From CAYQQU01 sp964419545 (GTDB taxonomy: Bacteria; Bacteroidota; Bacteroidia; Chitinophagales; Saprospiraceae): DNA of 20,264 bases. The notes under the pieces were generated by a model. That model was not told the origin of the DNA. It saw nothing but the letters and a program-made list of their open reading frames with translations, and searched no databases. Made by a program: the position numbers and the translations under genes. Shown in pieces: positions 1 to 8,630 of this stretch. The stretch's first letter is position 1; every line of letters starts with the position of its first letter. The stretch covers positions 1 to 20,264 of the forward strand of contig CAYQQU010000088.1 in assembly GCA_964419545.1 (NCBI GenBank). The letters are read 5' to 3'.

Positions 1-420
1 CCGTGCCGGTGATATTGTTTTCGTCGTAGACCGTCCCGTTGACGGTGATGCTCTCCCCGGGGCAAAGGGTGGTCTGGAAATCGCCGTTGGGCGTCGGGAG
101 GATGTCGACGGTGACATTGAGGATGGAGTCGCAGCCGTTGGCGGCGGCGCCGGTGAGGATTTCTGTGCCGATCGTATTGTTTTCGTTATAGATTGTTCCA
201 TTGACGAAAATGCTGTCTCCAGGGCAAAGGGTGGTCTGGAAATCGCCGGTAGCGGCCGGGAAGAAGTCGACGGCCACGGATAACAGGCTGTCACAACCCG
301 CGTTATTGGTCAGCGTCACATCTCCGGTAGGCGTTGTTTCGTCGAATACCACCCCGTTGATCACCAGGCTCTCGCCGGGGCAAAGCGTAGTGTCCAGAAC
401 GCCGGTTGTGGGGGGAAGAA
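1..420 (-). repeat. Tandem 54-residue CPGE/NGCDS repeats in the giant adhesin
   Basis: Three copies are visible, with the pattern TTLCPG[ED]S, then NG, then Y/FDE, then NGCDS. Their LCPG motifs are encoded near positions 50-65, 212-227 and 374-389, so the period is 162 bp or 54 codons. The array continues past the left edge. Two copies share a 27-bp identical stretch (60-86 and 222-248). Repeats of this type are common in very large secreted proteins of Saprospiria. Their function is unknown to me. Confidence 0.8.
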
Positions 421-3400
421 CGGCGATCGATTCACTGATGGCAAGCGGAACGATGCAATTATCATCCTCCAGTTCCAGGAAGTCGACGGTAAGGTCATTT
501 ACTCCGTTGCCGAAATCATCGGGACAAATACTCAGGGTATTGGTCAGGTTGTTGATCTGTACGCTAAAATCGGTAGAGGCGCCGTTAACGTTCACTCGGT
601 AACGCAGAATGAAAGGAGGCGCTCCGGTGAAGATTAGCGCAAATGGCGCACAACTACCTTCGCATACCGTTGGTTCGTCGGAGACATTGATAGTAGGACT
701 GTCGAAAGTAGTGTTCAGCGTAACGCTGTCAGCAGCTGTACAACCGTTGTCGTCCGTTACGGTGACGGCGTAGGCGCCCGGCTCCAGGTTGTTGGGGTCT
801 TCGGTTCCGTCCAGGGTGTCGTCGTTCCAATCGAATGTGAATGGGGCGGCTCCGTCATTGACGGTCAGGTCGATGGAACCGTCGCCGGCTCCGGCGCAGG
901 TAATATCGGCGCCGGCCAGGTCAACGGTCATTTGGCAAACAAAATCGGTGATCGTAAAGCTGCAGTTCTGCACGCAGCCGTTGGCGTCGGTGAGGGTCAC
1001 CGTATAATCCCCGGCCGGGAGGTTGTTGAGCGAGGGGGAGGTCGCGTTGAGATTGTTGATGCCGCCCGATACCGGGCCCGACCAAAACAGGCTGTAGGGA
1101 TTGTCGCCGCCGCTGATGGTAATGGAGGCTGAGCCGTCATTGGCGCCCGGCGCACTGGCCGGGCTGTTCTGACTACAGGCCAGCCCCAGCTCCGGCGGGT
1201 CGTTCAGCGTTATCGAATCCAGGGCCGTACAGCCGGCGCCGTCGGTAACCAGCACTGTGTATAGGCCGGCGCTGAGGTCGTCCGGATTTTGAATGCCGTC
1301 GAGCGAATCGATATTCCAGTCGTACTGAACGATTGGTGTAGCATTGCTTACCGTCAGCGTGATGTTTCCGTCGGCGGCTCCGAAACAGGAGGGATCGGCG
1401 CCGGTCAGGTCGAGCACCAGGTCGCAGTTTTGAGTGTTTATCGTGAACGAGCAGTTGGTCGTACAGCCACTATCGTCCGTCAGCTGCAGGTTGTAGACGC
1501 CTTCCGGCAGATCGTTCAGGAAAAGGCTGTCGGCCGCGGCCAGTATGCTGTCGCCTGTAACGGGGCCGGTCCAGCTGAGCGCAAAAGGAGCCGTTCCTCC
1601 ACCGGTTATGATCAGCGCCTGGCCGTCGGCGGCGCCCGCTGCGCTTACCGGTGCGTTCTCCGCACAGCTGAGGGTCAAAGCCGGCGGTGCGTTCAGGGTG
1701 ATGGAAGTCGAGAAGAGACAACCGGCGTCATCGGTCACCACTACCTCGTACACGCCTGCGCTCAGGCCGGTTACATTTTGCTGGCCATCCAGGGAGTCGA
1801 TGCTCCAATCAAAGGTATAGGGCGGCAGTCCGCCGTTGGGCGTCAGGTCGATGGACCCGTCGGTGCTGTCTCCGCAGGTAGGGTCGATCCAGCTGGCCGC
1901 CAGGGTGAGGTTACAACCGGGATCATTGATGGTAAAGTTGCAGGGCGCGGTGCAGCCGTTCCCGTCCGTGAGGAGCAGGTCGTAGCCGCCGGCGGGGAGC
2001 ATGCCCAGGGTCAGGGTCGTATCTATACCGGCGTCGACTGTCCCGTTGACCGGCCCCGCCCAGTTGAGCGTGTAGGGCGGTGTTCCGCCGCTGAGGGTGG
2101 CCGCGCCCTGCCCGTCGGCGGCGCCCGTCGTACTGGGTTGGCTGATCTGAGCGCAGGTCAGAAGCAGGTCGGAAGGCGCGGTGAGGGTGAAATCCACCGT
2201 ATCTGCACAACCCAAAGCGCCGGTTACGGTAACGGAATAGCCGCCGCTACTCAGGCTGTCCGCCAGAAAGTTCCCGTCCAGGGAATCGACATTCCAATCG
2301 TAATCATAAGGTGCGGCGCCGCCGGTGGGCGTCAATTCGGCCGAACCATTCTGGCCGCCCGCACAATCCGGGTCGGTGAGGGCCAGGTCGGTGCTGATGT
2401 CACAAACGGCCGGCGGAACGGCGAAATCGCAGGTATCGCTGCAAAAACCGGTATTGTCGGTCAGGACAACCGTGTAGTTGCCTGCCGGCAGGTCGGTTAT
2501 TGCTACGGTATCCGCCGTCAATACCAGTGTGCTGTCGGTAACCGGTCCCGACCAGATAAGCCGGTAGGGGCTGAATCCGCCGTCGACCGCCACCTGGGCG
2601 ACGCCGTCATCGGTGTTGGGGCCGGTAAGGCCGCTGATCGTCGTGCAATTGAGCAGTAAGGCCGGTGCTTCCAGCAGGGTCACCGAGTTGGTGTCCACGC
2701 AGCCCGCCGCGTCGGTAACGGTTACGGCGTAAAAGCCAGGGGCCAGGTTGGTCAGGCTGTCGCTGCCGTCGAAGGCGTCGATGTTCCAGTCGTAGGTGTA
2801 AGGCGGCATGCCGTTATCCTCCACTATTTCTATGGAGCCGTCATTGGCGCCGAAGCAAAAGATATCCTGGAAGATAAAAAAGATACTGAGCTGACAGTCG
2901 GGCGCGCTGATGCCGAAACTACATTCGATGGTGCAGCCGTTGGCGTCGGTCAGGGTGGTGGTGTACGCGCCGGCGGGGAGGTTGTCGAGGGTGAGGGCGC
3001 CGGGGTTGGCGGGCGTCGCGGAGCCGGTAACCGGACCGGCCCAGCTCAGGGTATACGGTTCGACGCCGCCGCCGAAGGTGATCTCTGCCTGCCCGTCGTC
3101 GGCGCCGGGAGCGCTGACCGGGCTCGTGGGCGTGCAGCTCAGGGTGAGCGGCATGGGCTCGGTGACGGAGACGGAAGCCGAATCGACGCAGTTGTTGAGA
3201 TCGGTGACCGTGAGCGCGTAGAGGCCGGCGGGTAGTCCGGTCAGTACATCGAGGCCGTCAAAAGCGTCGATGTTCCAGTTGTAGTTGAAGCTGCCGGCGC
3301 CCCCCGTCACGAGGGGAGCGATGGCGGCCGTACTGTCACCGGCGCAGTCGATCGTCGCTAGTTGGTCGAATCCGCTGATCACGGGCGGGTCAAAAACAGT

Positions 3401-6400
3401 CAGCGTCACCGGCGCGGGCGCCGAGGTGCAGGCCCCGTCGCCGGCGGTCGCGTAAACGGTGGTGGTGGCCGTGGTGAACGAAAGTGGCGTGGGGATCAGG
3501 TTGAGCCCGGCCGGGTCGAAGTACCAGTTGATCGCAACTCCGGGCTCGTTATTAACGGAGTTATTGGCGTCCGTGAGGTTAAAAGTGGCTTCGTTGCCGG
3601 TTTCGGGGCAGCTCACGAGGTTGGCCGGATTGGCGGCCGGAGTCGGAACGACCGTCAGCGTGACGGGAACCGTACCCGATTCGCAGGCAGGGGTGTTTAC
3701 CGTGGCGTAAACGGTGCTCGAACCGGTGAACAGGTTGGTCGGATCGGCGATCGGGAGGGCGCCGGCCGGATCGGCGTACCAGTTCACCGGCAGTCCGTTG
3801 CCGCCGTTCACCGCCAGGTTGGCCAGCGTCAGGTTGAAAGTCGCCTGCCCACCGTTCTCTTCGCAGGCGTCGAGGCTGGTCGGGTTGGCCGTGGGGCCGG
3901 GGATGACCACGAGGTTTACCGAAATCACCACGGAGTTGCACACGCCGTTGCTGACGGTAGCGTAGACCGTCGCGCTGCCGGTGGTAAAGTTGGCCGGATC
4001 GTTGATCGGCGTAGTGGCGGCCGGGTCGGCGTACCAGCTCACTGGTAGTCCGCTGCCGCCGTTGATCTGGTTGTCGAGAGCGGTCAGGTCAAAATTGGCC
4101 AGCCCGCCCCCGGAATCGCAGGCGTTGGCGCTGGTGTTGAAGGCTTCCGGTGCGTCGAGTACTTCCAGGGTGACGGGAACAGTCGCTGACTCGCAGGTGC
4201 CGTTATTGACCGTAGCGTAGACGGTGCTATTGTTGGCCGCCATGAAGTTGGCGGGGGTCGCGATGGGAATGCTGCCCGCCGGGTCGATATACCAGGTCAC
4301 CAGCAGGCCCGTTCCGTTATTGACTGCCAGGTCGGCGCTGGTCAGGTCGAACTCGGCCATCCCGTTGAGGGTTTCGCAGGCCTGCAGCGTGGTGGCGTTG
4401 GCGACGGGCGCGTTCAGTACGTTGAGGGTTACACTGACGGTGCCCGATTCGCAGCCGTTGGCGGTGACCGCTGCGAAGACCGTCTGGGACCCGGAAGGGA
4501 AGGCCGTAGGATCGGGGATCGGGTTATTACCGGCGGCGTCGAGATACCAGGTTACGGGATCGCCCGTGCCGCCGTTGACCTGGTTGTCGTAATCCGTCAG
4601 GTTGAACAGGGCGATACCGGGCCCCGTCTCGCACTGGGCCGGGATATTGGGCGTGTTAGCGGCAGGGGCCGGAATGACTTCCAGGGGCAGCGAAACGGCC
4701 GGCGCGTCACACCCGCCGGCGCTGACGATCGCAAATACCGTAGTATTGGCGCCGGTAGTGAAGTTGGTGGGATCGGCCACCGGGTTGGCGCCTCCGGGGT
4801 CGAGGTACCAGGTGACGGTGGCGCCCGGTTGATTATTGATCTGGTTGTTGAAGGTCGTCAGATCGTAACTGGCGACCCCCGTCCCGCCGTCCACGCATTG
4901 TGCGTCGGGCGGCGTCGGGCTATTGGCGGGCGGCGCCGGCGTAGCGATCAGCTCGACGGGCTCGGGGCCCGACGCGCAGCTGTTTTGGGTGATGGTGGCG
5001 TAGACGGTGGTCGTACCGGAGACGTAGTTGCCCGGGTTGGAGATCGGACTGGTCAGGCCGGCGTCCTGGAACCAATTGACGTTGGCCACAGCGCCGCCGG
5101 TGATCGTCGGTTCTAAGGTGGTCAGGTTGAAGGTAGCCGTTCCGGCGGGGCCGGCGCATACGGTCAGCGGGCCCGCCGGGTTGGCGACGGGGATGGGATT
5201 GACGATGACTTCGACCGACACCTGGTCCGTACAGCCGGGGCCGCCGTCGGCGATGGCGAAATAGGTGGTCGTAGTCGTCGGCGATACCACCGGCGACGGC
5301 AGCTGGTTGGCCGGCGTCGGCGGCGAGGCGTCATGGTAGGTGATCGTCAGCCCGGAAGCGTTGATGTCAAACACCAGCGTCGTCAGGTCGATGGCGTCGC
5401 CGTCGCACAAGATGGCGGGGCCGCTGGCGTCGAGATCGGGGGGCGGAAAGATGGTGATGTCGAATTGTTCCTCGTCGAAACAGCTGGGGACGTTGCCGGT
5501 GACGGCGAACAATGTAATGTTGTTGGTAATCACGTCACCGGGTGCAAAACTGCCGCCCGAACCGCCGGAGCCGGTGTAGTAGGCCTGAATGGGGACGCCG
5601 CCGGATTCGTTGGGCAGCGTATACGATCCGCAGGAGGAAACGTCCAGGATCGGCGGCAGGTCGTCCACAGTTTGCACGATAATGGTCGCGCTGATGGCCG
5701 GGCTGAAGTTGGTCAGGCAATCGCCGTCATCCAGGCTGAGCAGCCGGAAGGTGGTCGATTCGGTGATCGAAGGAAACACTTCGGTGCTGCCGTTGCTGAT
5801 ATTCGAAAAAGAGACCGTCTGGAAGCCGCTCATGGGGTTGCCGTATTCCATGGTGACGTCGTAGACGCCCAGCGGCAGCGTAAAGGTCACCGTGATTGGC
5901 CCGGAAGGACCGCAGCTGGCGCCGGGGGTCAAGGCAATGGTCACATCGGCCGGATCTACCGGGTCGTTCACTACCGTTACGGTAGCCGGCGGGGAATCGC
6001 AGCCGTTGCTGCCCAGAACGACGGCGTACAAGGTGGTGGGCCCGGTGGTAAATGCGTTGGGGTTGGGCACGGGGTTGGTGGCGGCCGGGTCGAGGTACCA
6101 TTCCACCGTGGCCATGCCGTTGCCGGCTACGTCATCGGCGTATTCGGACAGGTCGAGCGTGGTGGCGCCGCCGGCGTCGCAGAAGGTGATCGTGAGATCG
6201 TTGGCGTTGGGCGGATTGTTGTAGGTGACGTCGACCGGAACGGTGCCCGACTCGCAGGCGCCGTCGGTGACCGATGCGTATATCACAGTGGGCAAGCCCA
6301 GCGAAAGGATGTTGAACGGCGTAATCGGATTGGTGGCGCCGGCATCGGAGTACCAGTTGACGGTAAGGCCCGGATCGCCGCCGGTGATCTCGGATTCCAC

Positions 6401-7330
6401 CGCGCCGATATTTTCGCTGATCAGGGTCGGGGGGATCAGGGTGAAGCAGATGTCGATGGACTGTGCGGGTGGATTGAGATCCTCACCGCCCACCTGGACG
6501 TCGATCGTGCCCGGATTGGCGCATTCGCCGGGAAGCGGAGTGAAGGTGAGGGTGCTCGTTCCGGCGTCCGCCACTGCCGGGGCGAAGTTGTTGCCGACGA
6601 GGCCGGGGCCCGACCAGGTGCCGTCGATGCCGTTCTGGTTGTTGAGCAGCGGCACGGGCGGGTCGCTGGTGCAGAGCGGCGCCAACTGGATGAGGTTGAG
6701 CGGAACGGTGGCGTCGGTGACGATGATGTTATCGAAGAAGTATTCTTCGCCGTTTGCTTTGTTGCCGGCTTTGATGCGGATTTGCAGGTTGTTGCCTTCC
6801 AGCTGACCGGAATTGGCGGTAGCCGGAAGGTTGGCGCTCGTAGAGGGCGTAGCGCCGCATATATAGCCGTCGGTGGGGAATACCGTCCAGGGCCCGCCGT
6901 CCAGAGAGTACTCTACGACCATTTGATCATGGCTGTTATAGGAACCGACCGGGTCGTCGACAGGACCGGCGGGAAAGTCACATTCGAACTCGAAAGGATC
7001 GTTAACGTCGAGGCCAACGGTAACCTCGACGCAGGCATAAGCCGAGATGTCGATGACCTCCGTCAGGAAAATATTTTGGTTATCGCCCCCGGGGCCGACG
7101 CAGTTGAAGCCCTCTACGTCATTTACCAGGAACCGGCCGTTGGAGACGCCCCAAAAATTGCCGTTGTTCAGGCCGGGGTCATCGCAGTCGTTCGCCGTAG
7201 TCGTCCACATCGGGGGATCCTGATCGGTGCCGTTAGCCTGGGTCGAAAAGTCTTCGATCCAGATCTGGCCGGCAGCAGCGCCGGCAAACAGGAGGAGCAA
7301 AGACGAAAAGAGTAATTTGCGAAGCATCAT
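1..7330 (-). CDS. Giant secreted SprB/PKD-like repeat adhesin (3' end outside window)
   Basis: One uninterrupted minus-strand frame runs from ATG at 7330-7328 to the left edge, giving about 2443 visible codons and no stop. The N-terminus MMLRKLLFSSLLLLFAGAAA is a clear Sec signal peptide, which fixes the start (a second ATG follows immediately). Residues ~22-205 form a globular, probably jelly-roll domain. Residues ~205-700 are irregular Ig-like modules. Residues ~715-1310 are seven tandem ~86-residue repeats with a WYxDPxxxxPI core. Residues ~1320-2210 are alternating SprB-like repeats, and the last ~140 residues are CPGE repeats. Each module carries conserved cysteines, as expected for an exported protein. 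Known family context: such Bacteroidota proteins are surface or secreted adhesins, often T9SS cargo and sometimes gliding-related. The sorting domain would lie beyond the edge, so export by T9SS is inferred. The ligand is unknown. Confidence 0.88.
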   Translation of the reverse strand, partial: MMLRKLLFSSLLLLFAGAAAGQIWIEDFSTQANGTDQDPPMWTTTANDCDDPGLNNGNFWGVSNGRFLVNDVEGFNCVGPGGDNQNIFLTEVIDISAYACVEVTVGLDVNDPFEFECDFPAGPVDDPVGSYNSHDQMVVEYSLDGGPWTVFPTDGYICGATPSTSANLPATANSGQLEGNNLQIRIKAGNKANGEEYFFDNIIVTDATVPLNLIQLAPLCTSDPPVPLLNNQNGIDGTWSGPGLVGNNFAPAVADAGTSTLTFTPLPGECANPGTIDVQVGGEDLNPPAQSIDICFTLIPPTLISENIGAVESEITGGDPGLTVNWYSDAGATNPITPFNILSLGLPTVIYASVTDGACESGTVPVDVTYNNPPNANDLTITFCDAGGATTLDLSEYADDVAGNGMATVEWYLDPAATNPVPNPNAFTTGPTTLYAVVLGSNGCDSPPATVTVVNDPVDPADVTIALTPGASCGPSGPITVTFTLPLGVYDVTMEYGNPMSGFQTVSFSNISNGSTEVFPSITESTTFRLLSLDDGDCLTNFSPAISATIIVQTVDDLPPILDVSSCGSYTLPNESGGVPIQAYYTGSGGSGGSFAPGDVITNNITLFAVTGNVPSCFDEEQFDITIFPPPDLDASGPAILCDGDAIDLTTLVFDINASGLTITYHDASPPTPANQLPSPVVSPTTTTTYFAIADGGPGCTDQVSVEVIVNPIPVANPAGPLTVCAGPAGTATFNLTTLEPTITGGAVANVNWFQDAGLTSPISNPGNYVSGTTTVYATITQNSCASGPEPVELIATPAPPANSPTPPDAQCVDGGTGVASYDLTTFNNQINNQPGATVTWYLDPGGANPVADPTNFTTGANTTVFAIVSAGGCDAPAVSLPLEVIPAPAANTPNIPAQCETGPGIALFNLTDYDNQVNGGTGDPVTWYLDAAGNNPIPDPTAFPSGSQTVFAAVTANGCESGTVSVTLNVLNAPVANATTLQACETLNGMAEFDLTSADLAVNNGTGLLVTWYIDPAGSIPIATPANFMAANNSTVYATVNNGTCESATVPVTLEVLDAPEAFNTSANACDSGGGLANFDLTALDNQINGGSGLPVSWYADPAATTPINDPANFTTGSATVYATVSNGVCNSVVISVNLVVIPGPTANPTSLDACEENGGQATFNLTLANLAVNGGNGLPVNWYADPAGALPIADPTNLFTGSSTVYATVNTPACESGTVPVTLTVVPTPAANPANLVSCPETGNEATFNLTDANNSVNNEPGVAINWYFDPAGLNLIPTPLSFTTATTTVYATAGDGACTSAPAPVTLTVFDPPVISGFDQLATIDCAGDSTAAIAPLVTGGAGSFNYNWNIDAFDGLDVLTGLPAGLYALTVTDLNNCVDSASVSVTEPMPLTLSCTPTSPVSAPGADDGQAEITFGGGVEPYTLSWAGPVTGSATPANPGALTLDNLPAGAYTTTLTDANGCTIECSFGISAPDCQLSIFFIFQDIFCFGANDGSIEIVEDNGMPPYTYDWNIDAFDGSDSLTNLAPGFYAVTVTDAAGCVDTNSVTLLEAPALLLNCTTISGLTGPNTDDGVAQVAVDGGFSPYRLIWSGPVTDSTLVLTADTVAITDLPAGNYTVVLTDNTGFCSDTCDFAVPPAVCDISTDLALTDPDCAGGQNGSAELTPTGGAAPYDYDWNVDSLDGNFLADSLSSGGYSVTVTGALGCADTVDFTLTAPSDLLLTCAQISQPSTTGAADGQGAATLSGGTPPYTLNWAGPVNGTVDAGIDTTLTLGMLPAGGYDLLLTDGNGCTAPCNFTINDPGCNLTLAASWIDPTCGDSTDGSIDLTPNGGLPPYTFDWSIDSLDGQQNVTGLSAGVYEVVVTDDAGCLFSTSITLNAPPALTLSCAENAPVSAAGAADGQALIITGGGTAPFALSWTGPVTGDSILAAADSLFLNDLPEGVYNLQLTDDSGCTTNCSFTINTQNCDLVLDLTGADPSCFGAADGNITLTVSNATPIVQYDWNIDSLDGIQNPDDLSAGLYTVLVTDGAGCTALDSITLNDPPELGLACSQNSPASAPGANDGSASITISGGDNPYSLFWSGPVSGGINNLNATSPSLNNLPAGDYTVTLTDANGCVQNCSFTITDFVCQMTVDLAGADITCAGAGDGSIDLTVNDGAAPFTFDWNDDTLDGTEDPNNLEPGAYAVTVTDDNGCTAADSVTLNTTFDSPTINVSDEPTVCEGSCAPFALIFTGAPPFILRYRVNVNGASTDFSVQINNLTNTLSICPDDFGNGVNDLTVDFLELEDDNCIVPLAISESIAVLPPTTGVLDTTLCPGESLVINGVVFDETTPTGDVTLTNNAGCDSLLSVAVDFFPAATGDFQTTLCPGDSIFVNGTIYNENNTIGTEILTGAAANGCDSILNVTVDILPTPNGDFQTTLCPGESITVNGTVYDENNITGT
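705..3375 (-). repeat. Alternating A/B SprB-like repeat array (6 A, 5 B units)
   Basis: Two distinct ~80-residue Ig-like units alternate strictly. Unit A carries PYxYDWNIDSLDG followed by LSAGxYxVTVTDxxGC. Its cores are encoded near 3265, 2785, 2295, 1805, 1310 and 825. Unit B carries SxPGAxDGQA followed by YxLxWxGPVxG and LPAGxYxxxLTDxNGC. Its cores are near 3040, 2555, 2060, 1570 and 1080. The A+B super-repeat is therefore ~490 bp (~163 residues). The GxYxVTVTDxxGC ending matches the SprB-repeat family of Bacteroidota surface adhesins. Confidence 0.8.
3390..5190 (-). repeat. Seven tandem ~86-residue WYxDP repeats
   Basis: The core [VI]xW[YF]xDxxxxxPI is encoded near 5070, 4808, 4550, 4290, 4030, 3776 and 3521, a spacing of ~255-262 bp. 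Each copy starts with a cysteine followed by an FxLT motif and ends with TVYAxVxxGxCxS. This suggests one intra-module disulfide per unit. Two more distant relatives of the same core lie upstream near 6355 and 6096, separated from the array by other modules. Confidence 0.8.
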
Positions 7331-7452
7331 ATTCTCGGGATTAGCCGGCAGGGAACCAATACGGGAAGGCGCAAACCTTCTCCATGCATCTAAGGATTTG
7401 ATAATCAATCGATAGCGTTGTCTCCCGTAGCTGCCTTAATCATAACAAGCCA

Positions 7453-7460
7453 CAAAATTA
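7453..7460 (-). promoter_or_regulatory. Putative -7 box for the giant adhesin gene
   Basis: The minus strand reads TAATTTTG here, a full match to the Bacteroidota -7 consensus TAnnTTTG. It lies ~120 nt upstream of the adhesin ATG. No good TTG stands at the usual -33 distance; the nearest resemblance is TTTAC around 7476-7480. The call rests on the -7 box alone. Confidence 0.4.
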
Positions 7461-7598
7461 AACCATTTAGGCCAGTAAAGGACGCCCCTTAGTGTTAAGT
7501 ATTGATAAATCCGTGTAAGATAGACGCTATAAAATCAGATTGAGCTGCCCGATCCGGAGTACCGCCGGTGGATAAAAAATAGGGGCGCCGGCTCGACA

Positions 7599-7623
7599 TT
7601 GCGGCCGTAAAGCCTTATATTTG
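7599..7623 (+). promoter_or_regulatory. Putative promoter for yceD-rpmF
   Basis: TATATTTG at 7616-7623 matches the TAnnTTTG -7 consensus. A TTG at 7599-7601 precedes it with only 14 nt between, shorter than the usual ~19. If used, it gives a ~140-nt untranslated leader to yceD. Confidence 0.4.
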
Positions 7624-7770
7624 CATCCGCTTTGGAAAAATGTTCCTAAAATCTACTTTGAGCCTTTAGATTACGGGTCGTATTGCTCGCCGAATTTGTT
7701 GAAGCGCAGCGCGTATTGCAGAGGCGTTAGGACTAGTGTCTAGTTGTCTTAAAGTCTAAAGTAGAATACA

Positions 7771-8301
7771 ATGGATGCTCTGGTCCAATATTCAATCCCC
7801 GTCAAGGGATTGCGTAACGGAACCCACGAATTCAATTTTTATATCGATCATACGTTCTTTGCGTGTTTTGAAAACACCCCGGTGAATGACGGAAATGTTG
7901 AGGTAAAAATGATTTTCGACAAACGACCGGGTCTGTTCGTGCTGGAGTTTGATCTGGCGGGTACGGTCAAAACGGAATGCGACCGTTGCCTGGCGGAAAT
8001 CGATCTGCCCATCGCCGGTCAGCAGCGGCTGCTGGTCAAGTTCAGCGAAGAAAAAGAATCGGAGGAAGCCGATGTCATCTTCGTGGCGCCCGACCTGCAG
8101 CAACTCAACGTCGCCAAGTACATCTACGAGTACATCGTTCTGGCGATGCCGATGATCAAGGTGTACAACTGCCGGGAGCAGGATCCGCCCGTCTGTAACG
8201 AAGAGATGCTCCGCTACCTGGAACAGGAGGGGGAAGAACAGGACGAGGCGACCCACAACCCCCTTTGGGACGAACTGAAGAAATTTCAAAACAAGAACTG
8301 A
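7771..8301 (+). CDS. yceD: YceD/DUF177 family protein
   Basis: This 176-residue protein matches the DUF177 (YceD) family, which is linked to 23S rRNA accumulation and is usually encoded next to rpmF. The next gene here is indeed rpmF, 29 nt downstream. Visible hallmarks are the CDRC motif (C70, C73) in a V-x-TECDRCLAEI context, a second cysteine pair around CREQDPPVC in the C-terminal third, and the ending NPLWDELKKF. The protein is acidic and cytosolic, with no signal peptide. The only sensible start is the ATG at 7771. The precise molecular role is not established for the Bacteroidota version. The assignment is strong on motifs plus synteny. Confidence 0.93.
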   Translation: MDALVQYSIPVKGLRNGTHEFNFYIDHTFFACFENTPVNDGNVEVKMIFDKRPGLFVLEFDLAGTVKTECDRCLAEIDLPIAGQQRLLVKFSEEKESEEADVIFVAPDLQQLNVAKYIYEYIVLAMPMIKVYNCREQDPPVCNEEMLRYLEQEGEEQDEATHNPLWDELKKFQNKN

Positions 8302-8330
8302 CCACGTTCAACCTTTAAATACCAAGAGAA

Positions 8331-8525
8331 ATGGCACATCCTAAGAGTAAGACGTCGAAGCAGCGCCGGGATAAGCGCAGAACGCACAAGAAAGCTGCCA
8401 TGCCGACGGTCGCCACCTGCAAGACGACCGGCGAGAAGCACCTCTACCACCGCGCCTATACCGACGTGGACGGTAACGTGTACTACCGCGGCAAACTGCT
8501 CATCAAAGCGGAAGAAGAAATTTAG
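8331..8525 (+). CDS. rpmF: 50S ribosomal protein L32
   Basis: A 64-residue, strongly basic protein beginning MAHPKSKTSKQRRDKRRTHK, the classic L32 start after Met removal, followed by TGEKHLYHRAY and the YYRGKLL motif typical of Bacteroidota L32. It is a structural component of the large ribosomal subunit. Only one cysteine (C30) is present, so this is not the form carrying a four-cysteine zinc ribbon. It is co-transcribed with yceD by position and is followed by a strong intrinsic terminator. Confidence 0.97.
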   Translation: MAHPKSKTSKQRRDKRRTHKKAAMPTVATCKTTGEKHLYHRAYTDVDGNVYYRGKLLIKAEEEI

Positions 8526-8545
8526 CAATTTCGAATAAAGCCACC

Positions 8546-8582
8546 AAAGCTCCGCTCCGGCCCCGCTGGAGGGGAGCTTTTT
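8546..8582 (+). terminator. Intrinsic terminator after rpmF
   Basis: AAAGCTCC (8546-8553) pairs with GGAGCTTT (8573-8580) around a GC-rich loop that can itself fold, and the right arm runs into a short T tract (8578-8582). It sits 21 nt after the rpmF stop and ends the yceD-rpmF unit. Confidence 0.85.
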
Positions 8583-8630
8583 GTGTTCTCCGGGCCGGGC
8601 CTTCCCGCTTTTCAATAAATCAACCCAGGT

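Larger units (their letters stand above)
7331..7770. other. Divergent intergenic region, no gene seen
   Basis: This 440-bp AT-richer stretch separates the giant adhesin (minus) from yceD (plus). I see no convincing coding frame or RNA gene. It holds one promoter-like box for each direction, listed separately, and a short palindrome (ACTAG-tgt-CTAGT, 7732-7744) 26 bp before yceD that could be an operator or chance. Confidence 0.6.

Noticed and set aside
1..420. Repeats at the left edge as a CRISPR array
   Set aside because: The 162-bp period, in-frame coding and conserved LCPG/NGCDS residues show protein repeats, not short repeats with spacers.
1289..2659. 456-codon open frame on the plus strand
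   Set aside because: Antisense to the A/B repeat array; its periodicity merely mirrors the repeats.
5333..7315. 660-codon open frame on the plus strand
   Set aside because: It lies wholly antisense to the giant adhesin, which has a signal peptide and clear repeats. Its translation is low-complexity Gly/Arg/Val without domains, typical of the reverse frame of GC-rich repeat genes.
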